DNA of 14,989 bases from Spirochaetales bacterium (GTDB taxonomy: Bacteria > Spirochaetota > Spirochaetia > DSM-27196 > PWMO01): assembly GCA_007130025.1 (NCBI GenBank), contig SLTF01000410.1, positions 1 to 14,989 on the forward strand. The letters run 5' to 3'. This document shows positions 1-6,337 of this stretch, in pieces. Each line of letters starts with the position of its first letter. Positions within the stretch are counted from its first letter, which is position 1. The notes under the pieces are model-generated. The model was not told the origin of the DNA, made no database searches, and worked only from the letters and a program-made list of their open reading frames with translations. The translations under genes were made by a program, and so were the position numbers.

Positions 1-1
1 A

Positions 2-85
2 CGGCTGCTTCTCTTCCGTCGGCGTCGCCGCACGCGCCGCGTTCGCCGGTCGCCCGGTGCGCCGGTGCGGGTTCGACAATCCTGA
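2..85 (+). CDS. possible C-terminal tail of a gene cut by the left edge
   Basis: Frame 2 is open from the window edge to a TGA at 83-85. It would encode a 27-residue tail that begins with a short leucine-rich stretch followed by a cluster of about ten arginines. That pattern resembles the cytoplasmic end of a membrane protein after its last helix, but the piece is too short to assign. The other two plus frames are also open here, to stops at 124 and 136, so the choice of frame rests only on this composition. No function can be given. Confidence 0.22.
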   Translation, partial: RLLLFRRRRRTRRVRRSPGAPVRVRQS

Positions 86-94
86 GCGTTCCGG

Positions 95-124
95 TTGTCA
101 AGGCTCGCTCGGGCGGGATATGCT
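95..124 (+). promoter_or_regulatory. predicted sigma70-type promoter of the MshEN-like gene
   Basis: A TTGTCA box (95-100, 5 of 6 consensus) is followed after 18 bp by TATGCT (119-124, 4 of 6). The expected transcript would start near 131, leaving a leader of about 20 nt that carries a GGGGAGG ribosome binding site at 141-147. This position also argues that translation starts at ATG 152 and not further upstream. Confidence 0.5.
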
Positions 125-151
125 GAGAGATCATTGACGCGGGGAGGCGCT

Positions 152-343
152 ATGGCGTCGGCACACACGTCCGGTGAGCGTATCGGCGACTTTCTGGTGA
201 AGATCGGCGCGATGTCGGAAGCACAACGATCTGAGGTCGTACAGCATCAAAACGCTCACCCTGAGGTTCCCTTTGGCCGGATCGCGGTGGAGTTGGGCTT
301 CATCAAGGACGATGTTATCGATCAGTTTCTTAAGAGCCGGTAG
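152..343 (+). CDS. small stand-alone MshEN/T2SSE_N-like domain protein
   Basis: This 63-residue protein has no signal peptide or membrane segment. The ATG at 152 is chosen because GGGGAGG lies just upstream (141-147) and a promoter ends at 124; upstream in-frame codons would lie inside that promoter. It contains two repeats matching the 24-residue MshEN pattern (RLGxxLVxxGLIxxxxLxxxLxxQ). Repeat one (about residues 10-33) reads R-I-G-D-F-L-V-K-I-G and ends in Q. Repeat two (about residues 40-63) keeps G, the hydrophobic positions and L-G-F-I, but has P for the leading R and R for the final Q. The spacer is 6 residues where I recall 5. In the known family this fold sits at the N-terminus of type II secretion/type IV pilus ATPases and binds cyclic di-GMP in some members. 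Here the domain is alone and converges with a diguanylate cyclase gene 17 nt away. Binding of c-di-GMP is an inference; it could also be a protein-interaction module that has lost ligand binding. Confidence 0.8.
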   Translation: MASAHTSGERIGDFLVKIGAMSEAQRSEVVQHQNAHPEVPFGRIAVELGFIKDDVIDQFLKSR

Positions 344-360
344 CGAGCCCTTCGCACCGC

Positions 361-1404
361 TCAGGATCCGGTGACGGCACTCGGTACGCTGCCGTCGTCG
401 AGCACAAAGCGGTTGCCCCCGAGGTGCTTGGCACGATAGAGCGCCTGATCGGCGCGGCGGTTCCACGATTCCGGCGATTCACCGCTCTGAAGAATTGCCG
501 CTCCCGCGGACACGCGCACCTCCACTTCTCCAGAACCGCCCCGTTGGGCGATGGTCTCCACCAGTTTCGCGCAGACGGCGGACAGTCCTTCGGGATGAAT
601 ATCGGGGAGCACCACCACAAACTCGTCACCACCGTAGCGAAACGAGCGATCTTCCCGCCGCGTGGTGCGGTCGATGATCTGTGCAACCGACTGGAGCACG
701 CGGTCACCCGCCGCGTGGCCGCGAGTATCGTTGATCTCCTTGAAGTTATCCAGATCCATGATGACCAGTCCGCAGATCAGGTCGTGGCGGAAGCAGCGTG
801 CAACCGCGATCTCCAGTTCCGGGTCGAGCGCCCGTCGATTCTCCAGCCCGGTGAGCGGATCGCGCGTAGCCCAGAGCATGAGCTGAATGCGCTGTTGAGC
901 GCTTCGGTGAGCAAAGAACCAGCTGAACACCGCGGTGGTGGTCGCCGATGCAAGAAACCCAAACAGGTTCACCATCTCGGGAAAGATCGCAACCGTTCCG
1001 GTTGTGCAGACAATGGTGACCGAGACCAGCATCCCGATAACCAGGATCAAGCCCACCGTTGCCGGGGCAAGATAGAACACAAATATACTGACCGAGTAGA
1101 CCCAGAGCGCGCCGTTGAGTCCGAGCGAAGCCGTTGAGACAACCGCGACAATGGTCAGCATGATCGAAACGGCGATCCCCGCACGTTCTACCTGTCCCGT
1201 TCGGCGAGCAAAGAGTGCCGCACCAAGGGCGGTAACCACGGCCGCGAGATTCAGGATCGCAACCAGGTATGATCCGGTTACCAACCGATAGACGGCAAAC
1301 CCTCCGACAAAGACCGAGGTAAGCCCCGCCACAAGGAAAATCAGCGCGAGACGATAATCGCTGGTGAGGGCGGTTTCGGGCCGCCGGCGGAATAGACTGT
1401 TCAT
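361..1404 (-). CDS. membrane-anchored GGDEF-domain diguanylate cyclase
   Basis: This 347-residue protein probably makes cyclic di-GMP from two GTP. Residues 20-165 form a hydrophobic block of about five or six membrane helices that I do not recognise as a named sensor domain (not clearly MASE1/MASE2 or 7TMR-DISM). The cytoplasmic GGDEF domain starts at the usual D-P-L-T-G-L-x-N-R motif (182-190). Metal and substrate residues are visible in D-L-D-N-F-K (217-222), and the signature R-Y-G-G-D-E-F is intact at 256-262. An R-R-E-D sequence (249-252) lies five residues before GGDEF, exactly where the inhibitory I-site RxxD occurs, so product feedback is expected. No EAL or HD-GYP domain is present. 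The ATG at 1404 has only a weak purine-rich sequence (GAAGAAAAA) upstream. The gene converges with the small MshEN-like gene and is divergent from the RNA methyltransferase gene. Confidence 0.93.
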   Translation of the reverse strand: MNSLFRRRPETALTSDYRLALIFLVAGLTSVFVGGFAVYRLVTGSYLVAILNLAAVVTALGAALFARRTGQVERAGIAVSIMLTIVAVVSTASLGLNGALWVYSVSIFVFYLAPATVGLILVIGMLVSVTIVCTTGTVAIFPEMVNLFGFLASATTTAVFSWFFAHRSAQQRIQLMLWATRDPLTGLENRRALDPELEIAVARCFRHDLICGLVIMDLDNFKEINDTRGHAAGDRVLQSVAQIIDRTTRREDRSFRYGGDEFVVVLPDIHPEGLSAVCAKLVETIAQRGGSGEVEVRVSAGAAILQSGESPESWNRRADQALYRAKHLGGNRFVLDDGSVPSAVTGS

Positions 1405-1418
1405 TTTTTCTTCGAGAA

Positions 1419-1424
1419 AGTATA
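1419..1424 (-). promoter_or_regulatory. predicted -10 box TATACT of the diguanylate cyclase gene
   Basis: TATACT (minus strand) lies 14 nt before the ATG at 1404. A start about 7 nt downstream of the box leaves a leader of only about 8 nt. I see no convincing -35 box at 16-18 bp spacing. Confidence 0.4.
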
Positions 1425-1456
1425 GCGAGTTTTTCCGCGCCGGGCTACCATGGTCC

Positions 1457-1484
1457 TTGACACGAACGGTGAGGCGCGTACGAT
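1457..1484 (+). promoter_or_regulatory. predicted promoter of the methyltransferase-aminopeptidase operon
   Basis: A perfect TTGACA (1457-1462) is followed after 16 bp by TACGAT (1479-1484, 4 of 6). Transcription should begin near 1491. That excludes the in-frame ATG at 1450 as the main start and agrees with a strong ribosome binding site (GGAGAGG, 1506-1512) before GTG 1522. Confidence 0.55.
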
Positions 1485-1521
1485 CACCAAACGGAACTAC
1501 CGATCGGAGAGGAACCGCTTT

Positions 1522-2769
1522 GTGACCGCTGCATCGAATTCGGATACTCCGGCGCGCACCGCGTCCACCGCACCCGGCGGTCGCCGGTTTGAGTGCGTCG
1601 CAACCACGTTACCCGGGCTGGAGGCGGTCTTATCGCGTGAGCTTGAGACGGTTGGGGTCTCCGATGTCGAGCCGCTTCGCTCCGCGGTACGGTTCTCGGC
1701 GGACCACCAGCGCCTCTACAGCGCGAACCTTCGGGTACGTACCGCTCTGCGAATTCTGGTTCCGATCGCCCGTTTTGCCGCCGCGTCCACGGATCAGCTC
1801 TACCAGGAATGTCTCTCCGTTCCGTGGCAGCGCTACCTCTCGCCGAGCTCGACCTTTGCCGTGAGAGCGCTCTCGTCCTCCCCCGCGGGGGACGATCCCC
1901 GGTTTGTTGCACTACGGGTCAAGGACGCACTGGTTGACGCCATGCGGAAACGGTTTGGTCGCAGACCAAACGTCGATGTCCGCTCACCGGATGTGCAGAT
2001 TACCATCCACTGGGATCAGGGAGGCGTGGTCGTCAATCTCGACAGCTCCGGCGAATCCCTGCACCGCCGCGGATACCGTAGCGAACGAACCGAAGCGCCA
2101 CTCTCGGAGGTGCTCGGTGCCGGCATGGTACTGCTCTCGGGTTGGGACCGGCAGTCGACCCTCTATAACCCGATGTGCGGTTCGGGGACCATCGCGATCG
2201 AAGCGGCGTTGATTGGTGCCGATATCGCTCCCGGCCTGCTGCGCCTGCGTTTTGGCTTTCAGTCGTGGAAAGACTATGACGAGGCACTCTGGAAACGCCT
2301 GCAAGCGGAGGCGGTGGAGCAGGCACGCACCTCATCATCACGCAGCGGTGAGGGTTCCCGCCATTCTCCGGTGATCGCGGGCGACATCGACCCCGAGGCG
2401 GTGCGTGTCGCGGTGCGGAACCTGGAGCGCACCGGATTCACCGACCTGGTGCGAGTGATGCGCCGCGATCTCCTGGAGCAGGAACCTCCGGCAGCCGTCG
2501 GGGAGCATCCCGTGGTGGTCATCAACCCGCCCTACGGGAAGCGGTTGCAGGAGCCCGAGATCGAAACCCTCTACGCGCGCATCGGTGACCGGCTGAAGGA
2601 GTGGTACCCGGGCTGGGACGCGTGGATCATCAGCGGGAATCGCGCGGCCATGAAGCGCATCGGACTGCGTACGGCGGCCCGCATACCGTTGTTCAACGGT
2701 CCGATCGAGTGCCGTTATCACCACTATCCACTGTATCGGAGTGCCCCGGATGACCGACCAACTCATTGA
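1522..2769 (+). CDS. THUMP-domain SAM-dependent 23S rRNA guanine-N2 methyltransferase-like protein (RlmL/YpsC type)
   Basis: This 415-residue protein resembles the N-terminal half of E. coli RlmL and the Firmicutes YpsC family, which methylate the exocyclic amine of a guanosine in 23S rRNA. Residues about 20-170 form the ferredoxin-like/THUMP RNA-binding part. The Rossmann methyltransferase part follows, with the SAM-binding motif N-P-M-C-G-S-G-T at 216-223, an acidic G-D-I-D motif near 287-290, and the catalytic N-P-P-Y-G-K-R at 335-341, typical of N2/N6 amino-group methyltransferases. The second (RlmK) half of the E. coli fusion is absent. GTG 1522 was chosen over the in-frame ATG 1450 because GGAGAGG ends about 9 nt upstream and a promoter lies between the two codons. 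The gene end overlaps the next gene by 20 nt, so translational coupling is likely. The exact target base cannot be read from sequence. Confidence 0.9.
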   Translation: MTAASNSDTPARTASTAPGGRRFECVATTLPGLEAVLSRELETVGVSDVEPLRSAVRFSADHQRLYSANLRVRTALRILVPIARFAAASTDQLYQECLSVPWQRYLSPSSTFAVRALSSSPAGDDPRFVALRVKDALVDAMRKRFGRRPNVDVRSPDVQITIHWDQGGVVVNLDSSGESLHRRGYRSERTEAPLSEVLGAGMVLLSGWDRQSTLYNPMCGSGTIAIEAALIGADIAPGLLRLRFGFQSWKDYDEALWKRLQAEAVEQARTSSSRSGEGSRHSPVIAGDIDPEAVRVAVRNLERTGFTDLVRVMRRDLLEQEPPAAVGEHPVVVINPPYGKRLQEPEIETLYARIGDRLKEWYPGWDAWIISGNRAAMKRIGLRTAARIPLFNGPIECRYHHYPLYRSAPDDRPTH

Positions 2770-4021
2770 TTTTCTTGACGCATGCCCCACCGCGTACCAT
2801 ACCGCCGATGAGCTCGTCCAGCGCCTCACCGCCCGCGGATTTGTGCTCCTTGACGAATCCGCGCCGTGGGCCCTTGAACCGCGATCCCGCTATCTGGTTC
2901 GCCGAGGAGGTGCCGTTGCCGCCTGGATTACGGGCAGCCGACCGGTTGAGAACGCCGGGTTTCGCATTGCCACCGCGCACACGGACAGCCCGTTTCTGCG
3001 CATCAAGCACGCAGCCACGCAGACGGCACGCGGGTATCTGGTGGCTCCGGTGGAAGTCTACGGCTCTCCCATTTACTCCACCTGGTTTGACCGTGAGCTT
3101 GAGGTGGCCGGTGTTCTGGGCGTGCTCAGTGAAGGCGACCGTGGCCGGCGCACTCGATTGTTGCCGTTTCGAATTCCGGAGATGAGGGTGGTGATTCCGA
3201 GTCTGGCATACCATCTCAACCGCAGCGTAAACGATGGTGCCGCGGTGAACGCTCACGATCACCTGCGCGTGGTCCTCGGTCTGGCCGATGAACGCGATCC
3301 GCGGTCCGTCCTGAACGAAGCCGCCGCGAGGTCGATTGGGGTAGGCGTGGACGCCATCATCCAAGCCGAGTACCAACTCTCCGACCCCCGGGGTGCCGCG
3401 CCGACCGGACTCGCAGGGGAGTTCCTTACGGCGCACGGGCTGGACAACAAGGCGGCCTGTTTCTCGATCTGCCTGGCCCTCGCCGATTCCGAACCGGCTG
3501 ACACGACGCTCATGGCTATCTGGTACGACCATGAAGAAATCGGAAGCCGGACGCCGAGCGGCGCCGAGTCGGTCTTTCTGCGCCGGCTTCTTGAGCGGAT
3601 CGCCGGCGGCACCGAAGCAGTGGCGAGGGCTGTGGCACAGTCGGCGATGATTTCGCAGGACGCCGCACACGCGGTACACCCCAACTACGTGGACAAACAC
3701 GATCGCGCCTACGCGCCGGTTCTCGGTGGAGGGCCGGTCCTCAAGACGGACGTGAACCAGCGCTACGCGGCGTCATTGGAGCTCGCCGCGCGCTTTCGGC
3801 TCCTGAGTCGAGACGCTGGGTTTGCCGTGCAGGAGCTCATCAACCGGGCGGATAACCGCCCTGGCTCAACGGTGGGGCCGTTCAGCGCTGCGCAGACAGG
3901 CATCGCAACCATCGACGTGGGAATTCCCCTGCTCGCAATGCACAGCATCCGAGAGACCGCGGCGCCGGCCGACGTGCACGCGATGACCGACATCACCCAC
4001 CGGTTTTTCGCCGAGCAGTGA
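2750..4021 (+). CDS. apeB: M18 family zinc aminopeptidase (aspartyl aminopeptidase type)
   Basis: This 423-residue cytoplasmic enzyme is expected to remove N-terminal residues, typically Asp or Glu, from peptides. Its length fits the family (about 430). Predicted zinc ligands by comparison with family M18 are H77 (in A-H-T-D-S-P), the bridging D232 (in H-G-L-D-N-K), E263 with catalytic neighbour E262 (in D-H-E-E-I-G-S), D304 (in S-Q-D-A-A-H) and H398 (in M-H-S-I-R-E); all are present. The N-terminus L-I-D-F-L-D-A-C-P-T-A-Y-H is the typical family opening. ATG 2750 is preferred to the in-frame GTG 2741 because GGAG (2738-2741) is 8 nt before the ATG and would overlap the GTG. The start lies inside the end of the upstream methyltransferase gene, so the two form an operon. 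The gene symbol follows family convention. Confidence 0.93.
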   Translation: MTDQLIDFLDACPTAYHTADELVQRLTARGFVLLDESAPWALEPRSRYLVRRGGAVAAWITGSRPVENAGFRIATAHTDSPFLRIKHAATQTARGYLVAPVEVYGSPIYSTWFDRELEVAGVLGVLSEGDRGRRTRLLPFRIPEMRVVIPSLAYHLNRSVNDGAAVNAHDHLRVVLGLADERDPRSVLNEAAARSIGVGVDAIIQAEYQLSDPRGAAPTGLAGEFLTAHGLDNKAACFSICLALADSEPADTTLMAIWYDHEEIGSRTPSGAESVFLRRLLERIAGGTEAVARAVAQSAMISQDAAHAVHPNYVDKHDRAYAPVLGGGPVLKTDVNQRYAASLELAARFRLLSRDAGFAVQELINRADNRPGSTVGPFSAAQTGIATIDVGIPLLAMHSIRETAAPADVHAMTDITHRFFAEQ

Positions 4022-4038
4022 CATTACACCGTGGCCGG

Positions 4039-4668
4039 TCAGGCGAGGGTCCAGATTCCGATATAGTGGAAGATGCTTCCGGCCAGAACAAAGAGATGCC
4101 AGATCGAGTGTCCAAAGGGAAGCGAGTGGGCGAGATAAAACAGCGTGCCGGTGGTGTACGCAAGTCCCCCGGCAACCAGCCAGAAGAGCGTTACCTGAGA
4201 GAGCGTCTGGACCAGTGGAACAACGGCAATCACCACGATCCATCCCATCGCCACGTAGATCACCGTTGAGAGTACTCGAAAGCGCCCCACGAAAAACAGC
4301 TTGAAAACCACTCCCGCACACGCGAGGGTCCAGATGACCGTGAAGATGCTCCATCCCCATCCGCCGCCGAGGCCATAGAGCGAGAACGGCGTGTAGGTGC
4401 CGGCGATGAGCAGATAGATGGAGATGTGGTCCGCCAGTTTCATGGCGCTCTTCACGCCCGTTGATTGAATCGCGTGGTAAAGCGTCGAGGAGGCGTAGAG
4501 CAGGATCAACGTGACGCCGTAGATACTCACGGTGACCGTGTAGAGTGACGAGCCGGTGAGGGCTGCGCGGACAATCAACACGATGCTGCCGGCAAGGGCG
4601 ACGGCCGCGCCCACTCCGTGCGTGATGCTGTTGGCGATCTCCTCGCCCATGGTTTGTTGGCGCCCCAT
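4039..4668 (-). CDS. hemolysin III family / PAQR-like seven-helix membrane protein (TrhA type)
   Basis: This protein of 209 residues has about seven hydrophobic helices and an N-terminus of the family type (G-E-E-I-A-N-S-I-T-H-G). Family signatures visible are S-S-T-L-Y-H ending in H65, the D-H pair at 80-81 in K-L-A-D-H-I-S-I-Y, and the C-terminal H-S-I-W-H motif (H187 and H191). H65, H187 and H191 match the three zinc-binding histidines of the PAQR/CREST superfamily. Bacterial members have been linked to membrane-lipid homeostasis; the name hemolysin III is historical and does not by itself imply a toxin. The start is uncertain: GTG 4683, ATG 4668 and ATG 4650 are all in frame and none has a strong ribosome binding site. 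ATG 4668 is a compromise. The gene converges with the aminopeptidase gene, 17 nt away. Confidence 0.88.
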   Translation of the reverse strand: MGRQQTMGEEIANSITHGVGAAVALAGSIVLIVRAALTGSSLYTVTVSIYGVTLILLYASSTLYHAIQSTGVKSAMKLADHISIYLLIAGTYTPFSLYGLGGGWGWSIFTVIWTLACAGVVFKLFFVGRFRVLSTVIYVAMGWIVVIAVVPLVQTLSQVTLFWLVAGGLAYTTGTLFYLAHSLPFGHSIWHLFVLAGSIFHYIGIWTLA

Positions 4669-4748
4669 AGGGGACTCTACCACAGCGCCCTGCGCGAGGC
4701 AAACGGCTGCTGCTGTCCCGGAAAACTCGCAATTCTCCGATTGATTTG

Positions 4749-4757
4749 TGCTATACT
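4749..4757 (+). promoter_or_regulatory. extended -10 promoter of the HPr-domain gene
   Basis: TGC-TATACT forms an extended -10 element (TGn before a 5-of-6 hexamer). The sequence 16-18 bp upstream (around 4729-4734) is not a recognisable -35 box, which is usual for extended -10 promoters. The predicted start near 4764 is only about 3 nt before ATG 4767. Confidence 0.45.
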
Positions 4758-4766
4758 GAGAACTGC

Positions 4767-6299
4767 ATGCTCAACGATTGTTCGGTGCACAACGCGGACG
4801 ACTTCCGGCGGATGGTCGCCTGCATGGTTCGTAACTCCCTTGCGATCTCGCGATTCCTGGTTGCGCAGCCGGCGGACGGCATCGGGCGGACCGCGCTCGG
4901 CGGATTGCTCCAGGAGAGTTCGCGACTGGAAGAACTGCTCGACGCCTACGGGGCACGAACCAACGAGGAATGGTTACCGTTTCGCCGCTCGGTAGCCGCG
5001 CTCAAGCTCTTCTCCGACGTTCACTACAAGATCCTTCATATCAAATACAGCATACCACTCTACGCCCTCATGCCGATCGAAGAAGACATTGGCTTGGCCA
5101 CCGACACCGCAGTCGAACGCAGCACGCGGCTGCTGGTAACCGCGATCAAGCGCTACCTCGATCAGGCGCAGCGGTACGGGCTGGTGGACAAACCCACGGT
5201 CTATCAGCCGCGTTGCGTCGAGAATGAGCACGTCTCCTGGCGGCTCGAAAACAATCTCTTGCGGGGCTCGGTACAGCGGAAGCCGGACGAGACGGTCGTT
5301 GAGCTCGCGACCGCCTTTCTGAACGAGGTTGAGGGGAGCGACTTTCGCGGCGTGTTTGCGGCGCTTGCCGATCGCGGCTTTCTCACCTGTGTGCCCGATG
5401 TGGCGTGCGAAAAGGACTTTCGCCGGTTTGAAGAGGTGTTCCACAATCTTCAGGCGCTGTACGATTCGTACGTAGGGGGGACTGACCTGGAGCAGCGCGA
5501 CGGGAAACTTGCGTTTCTGAGAGGGCACGCAACCATCGTCTACCACCTCCTGGAGATAGTGACCGATCTGACCCACCACTACGAGCGTCATATGGCGGGG
5601 GCACAGCGCTCCGATTCGATCGTGCTCGGCGAGATGAGCGACGACATGGCGTGGCTGGTGGTTTCCTACGCCATGGAGTTTGCGGTTGACTACGCAACCA
5701 GCGTTCAGGATCTGTGCCGCGAACTGATTCGTCGCTACACCGAAAGCACTACCCTGACGCTTCCGTCTCCGCCGTATCGGGGGTTTCACGTGCGACCGTC
5801 GACGCTGATCGCGCGCATCGTGCGACACTACGGCAGCAAGGTGGTGTTGCACCTCGAAGATGAACAGTGCGACGCATCGGCGCCGCTTGAGATCATTCGG
5901 GTGAACGAGCGAATTAACGCCATCAAGCGGCGTATGATCGGCAAAGACATCGTTGCGATGGTGCAGGAGTATCCGCCGGACGGGGACCACCAGGCGGCGC
6001 TCACAGCGATCCTCCTGGAGCTGTTTCGTCAGAAAAAACTGATCGTCTACTCGGATGAACTCTCACTCGATGATGTCCCGGCGGCCGCTGGTGAGTCCCT
6101 GGGCGAGTACGCCAAGCGGGCGGTGGCGCAACTGCTTGCCGGTGGAGCGATCGACATCCGGGCCGACATCCCCGTATCGTTCCAGGGCGACAAGCGCGCC
6201 CTCGACGATCTGAAGGTGCTCGCCGACTCCGGGTACGGTGAAGACCAGATTGGCAACAACATCCCTCTTCCCCCCGCGCTTTCGTATCTGAAGCGTTGA
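4767..6299 (+). CDS. large protein with HPr-like phosphocarrier domain
   Basis: This 510-residue protein has an HPr-like domain at roughly residues 320-421. The match covers the phospho-histidine motif G-F-H-V-R-P-S-T (H341; classical HPr G-L-H-A-R-P), a serine S371 in D-A-S-A-P-L-E-I-I located 30 residues later (His15 and Ser46 are 31 apart in HPr), and a final strand-helix with D-G-D-H-Q-A-A-L-T-A-I-L-L-E-L-F that resembles the HPr C-terminal helix. There is an extra segment of about 15-20 residues (basic, around I-K-R-R-M-I) before the last strand. Residues 1-320 are soluble, probably helical and unrecognised; residues 424-510 are also unrecognised. It is not a PTS enzyme I, EIIA or Dha protein as far as I can see. 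ATG 4767 is chosen because the -10 box ends at 4757; TTG 4746 lies before that box. A regulatory or scaffold role linked to PTS phosphorylation is an inference. typA follows 38 nt downstream. Confidence 0.8.
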   Translation: MLNDCSVHNADDFRRMVACMVRNSLAISRFLVAQPADGIGRTALGGLLQESSRLEELLDAYGARTNEEWLPFRRSVAALKLFSDVHYKILHIKYSIPLYALMPIEEDIGLATDTAVERSTRLLVTAIKRYLDQAQRYGLVDKPTVYQPRCVENEHVSWRLENNLLRGSVQRKPDETVVELATAFLNEVEGSDFRGVFAALADRGFLTCVPDVACEKDFRRFEEVFHNLQALYDSYVGGTDLEQRDGKLAFLRGHATIVYHLLEIVTDLTHHYERHMAGAQRSDSIVLGEMSDDMAWLVVSYAMEFAVDYATSVQDLCRELIRRYTESTTLTLPSPPYRGFHVRPSTLIARIVRHYGSKVVLHLEDEQCDASAPLEIIRVNERINAIKRRMIGKDIVAMVQEYPPDGDHQAALTAILLELFRQKKLIVYSDELSLDDVPAAAGESLGEYAKRAVAQLLAGGAIDIRADIPVSFQGDKRALDDLKVLADSGYGEDQIGNNIPLPPALSYLKR

Positions 6300-6337
6300 C
6301 ACGGATCGCTGGATCTGGTACCGCTTGCGCACCACCT

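Noticed and set aside
73..101. Minus-strand TTGACA (96-101) as promoter of a leftward gene
   Set aside because: The matching -10 (TTGTCG at best) is poor, and only a very short arginine-rich frame could follow before the window edge.
424..1137. 237-codon plus-strand open frame
   Set aside because: It is antisense to the GGDEF gene, whose motifs are unmistakable; the reading is a by-product of GC-rich codon usage.
1450..1521. N-terminal extension of the RNA methyltransferase from ATG 1450
   Set aside because: A promoter with a perfect TTGACA lies inside it and a strong ribosome binding site precedes GTG 1522; the extra residues are not part of the domain.
2693..3700. 335-codon minus-strand open frame
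   Set aside because: It lies opposite the M18 aminopeptidase gene, which has all family ligands; the translated frame has low-complexity, Arg/Gly/His-rich character and no family features.
4974..5990. 338-codon minus-strand open frame
   Set aside because: It is antisense to the HPr-domain gene and shows no recognisable domain or start signal.
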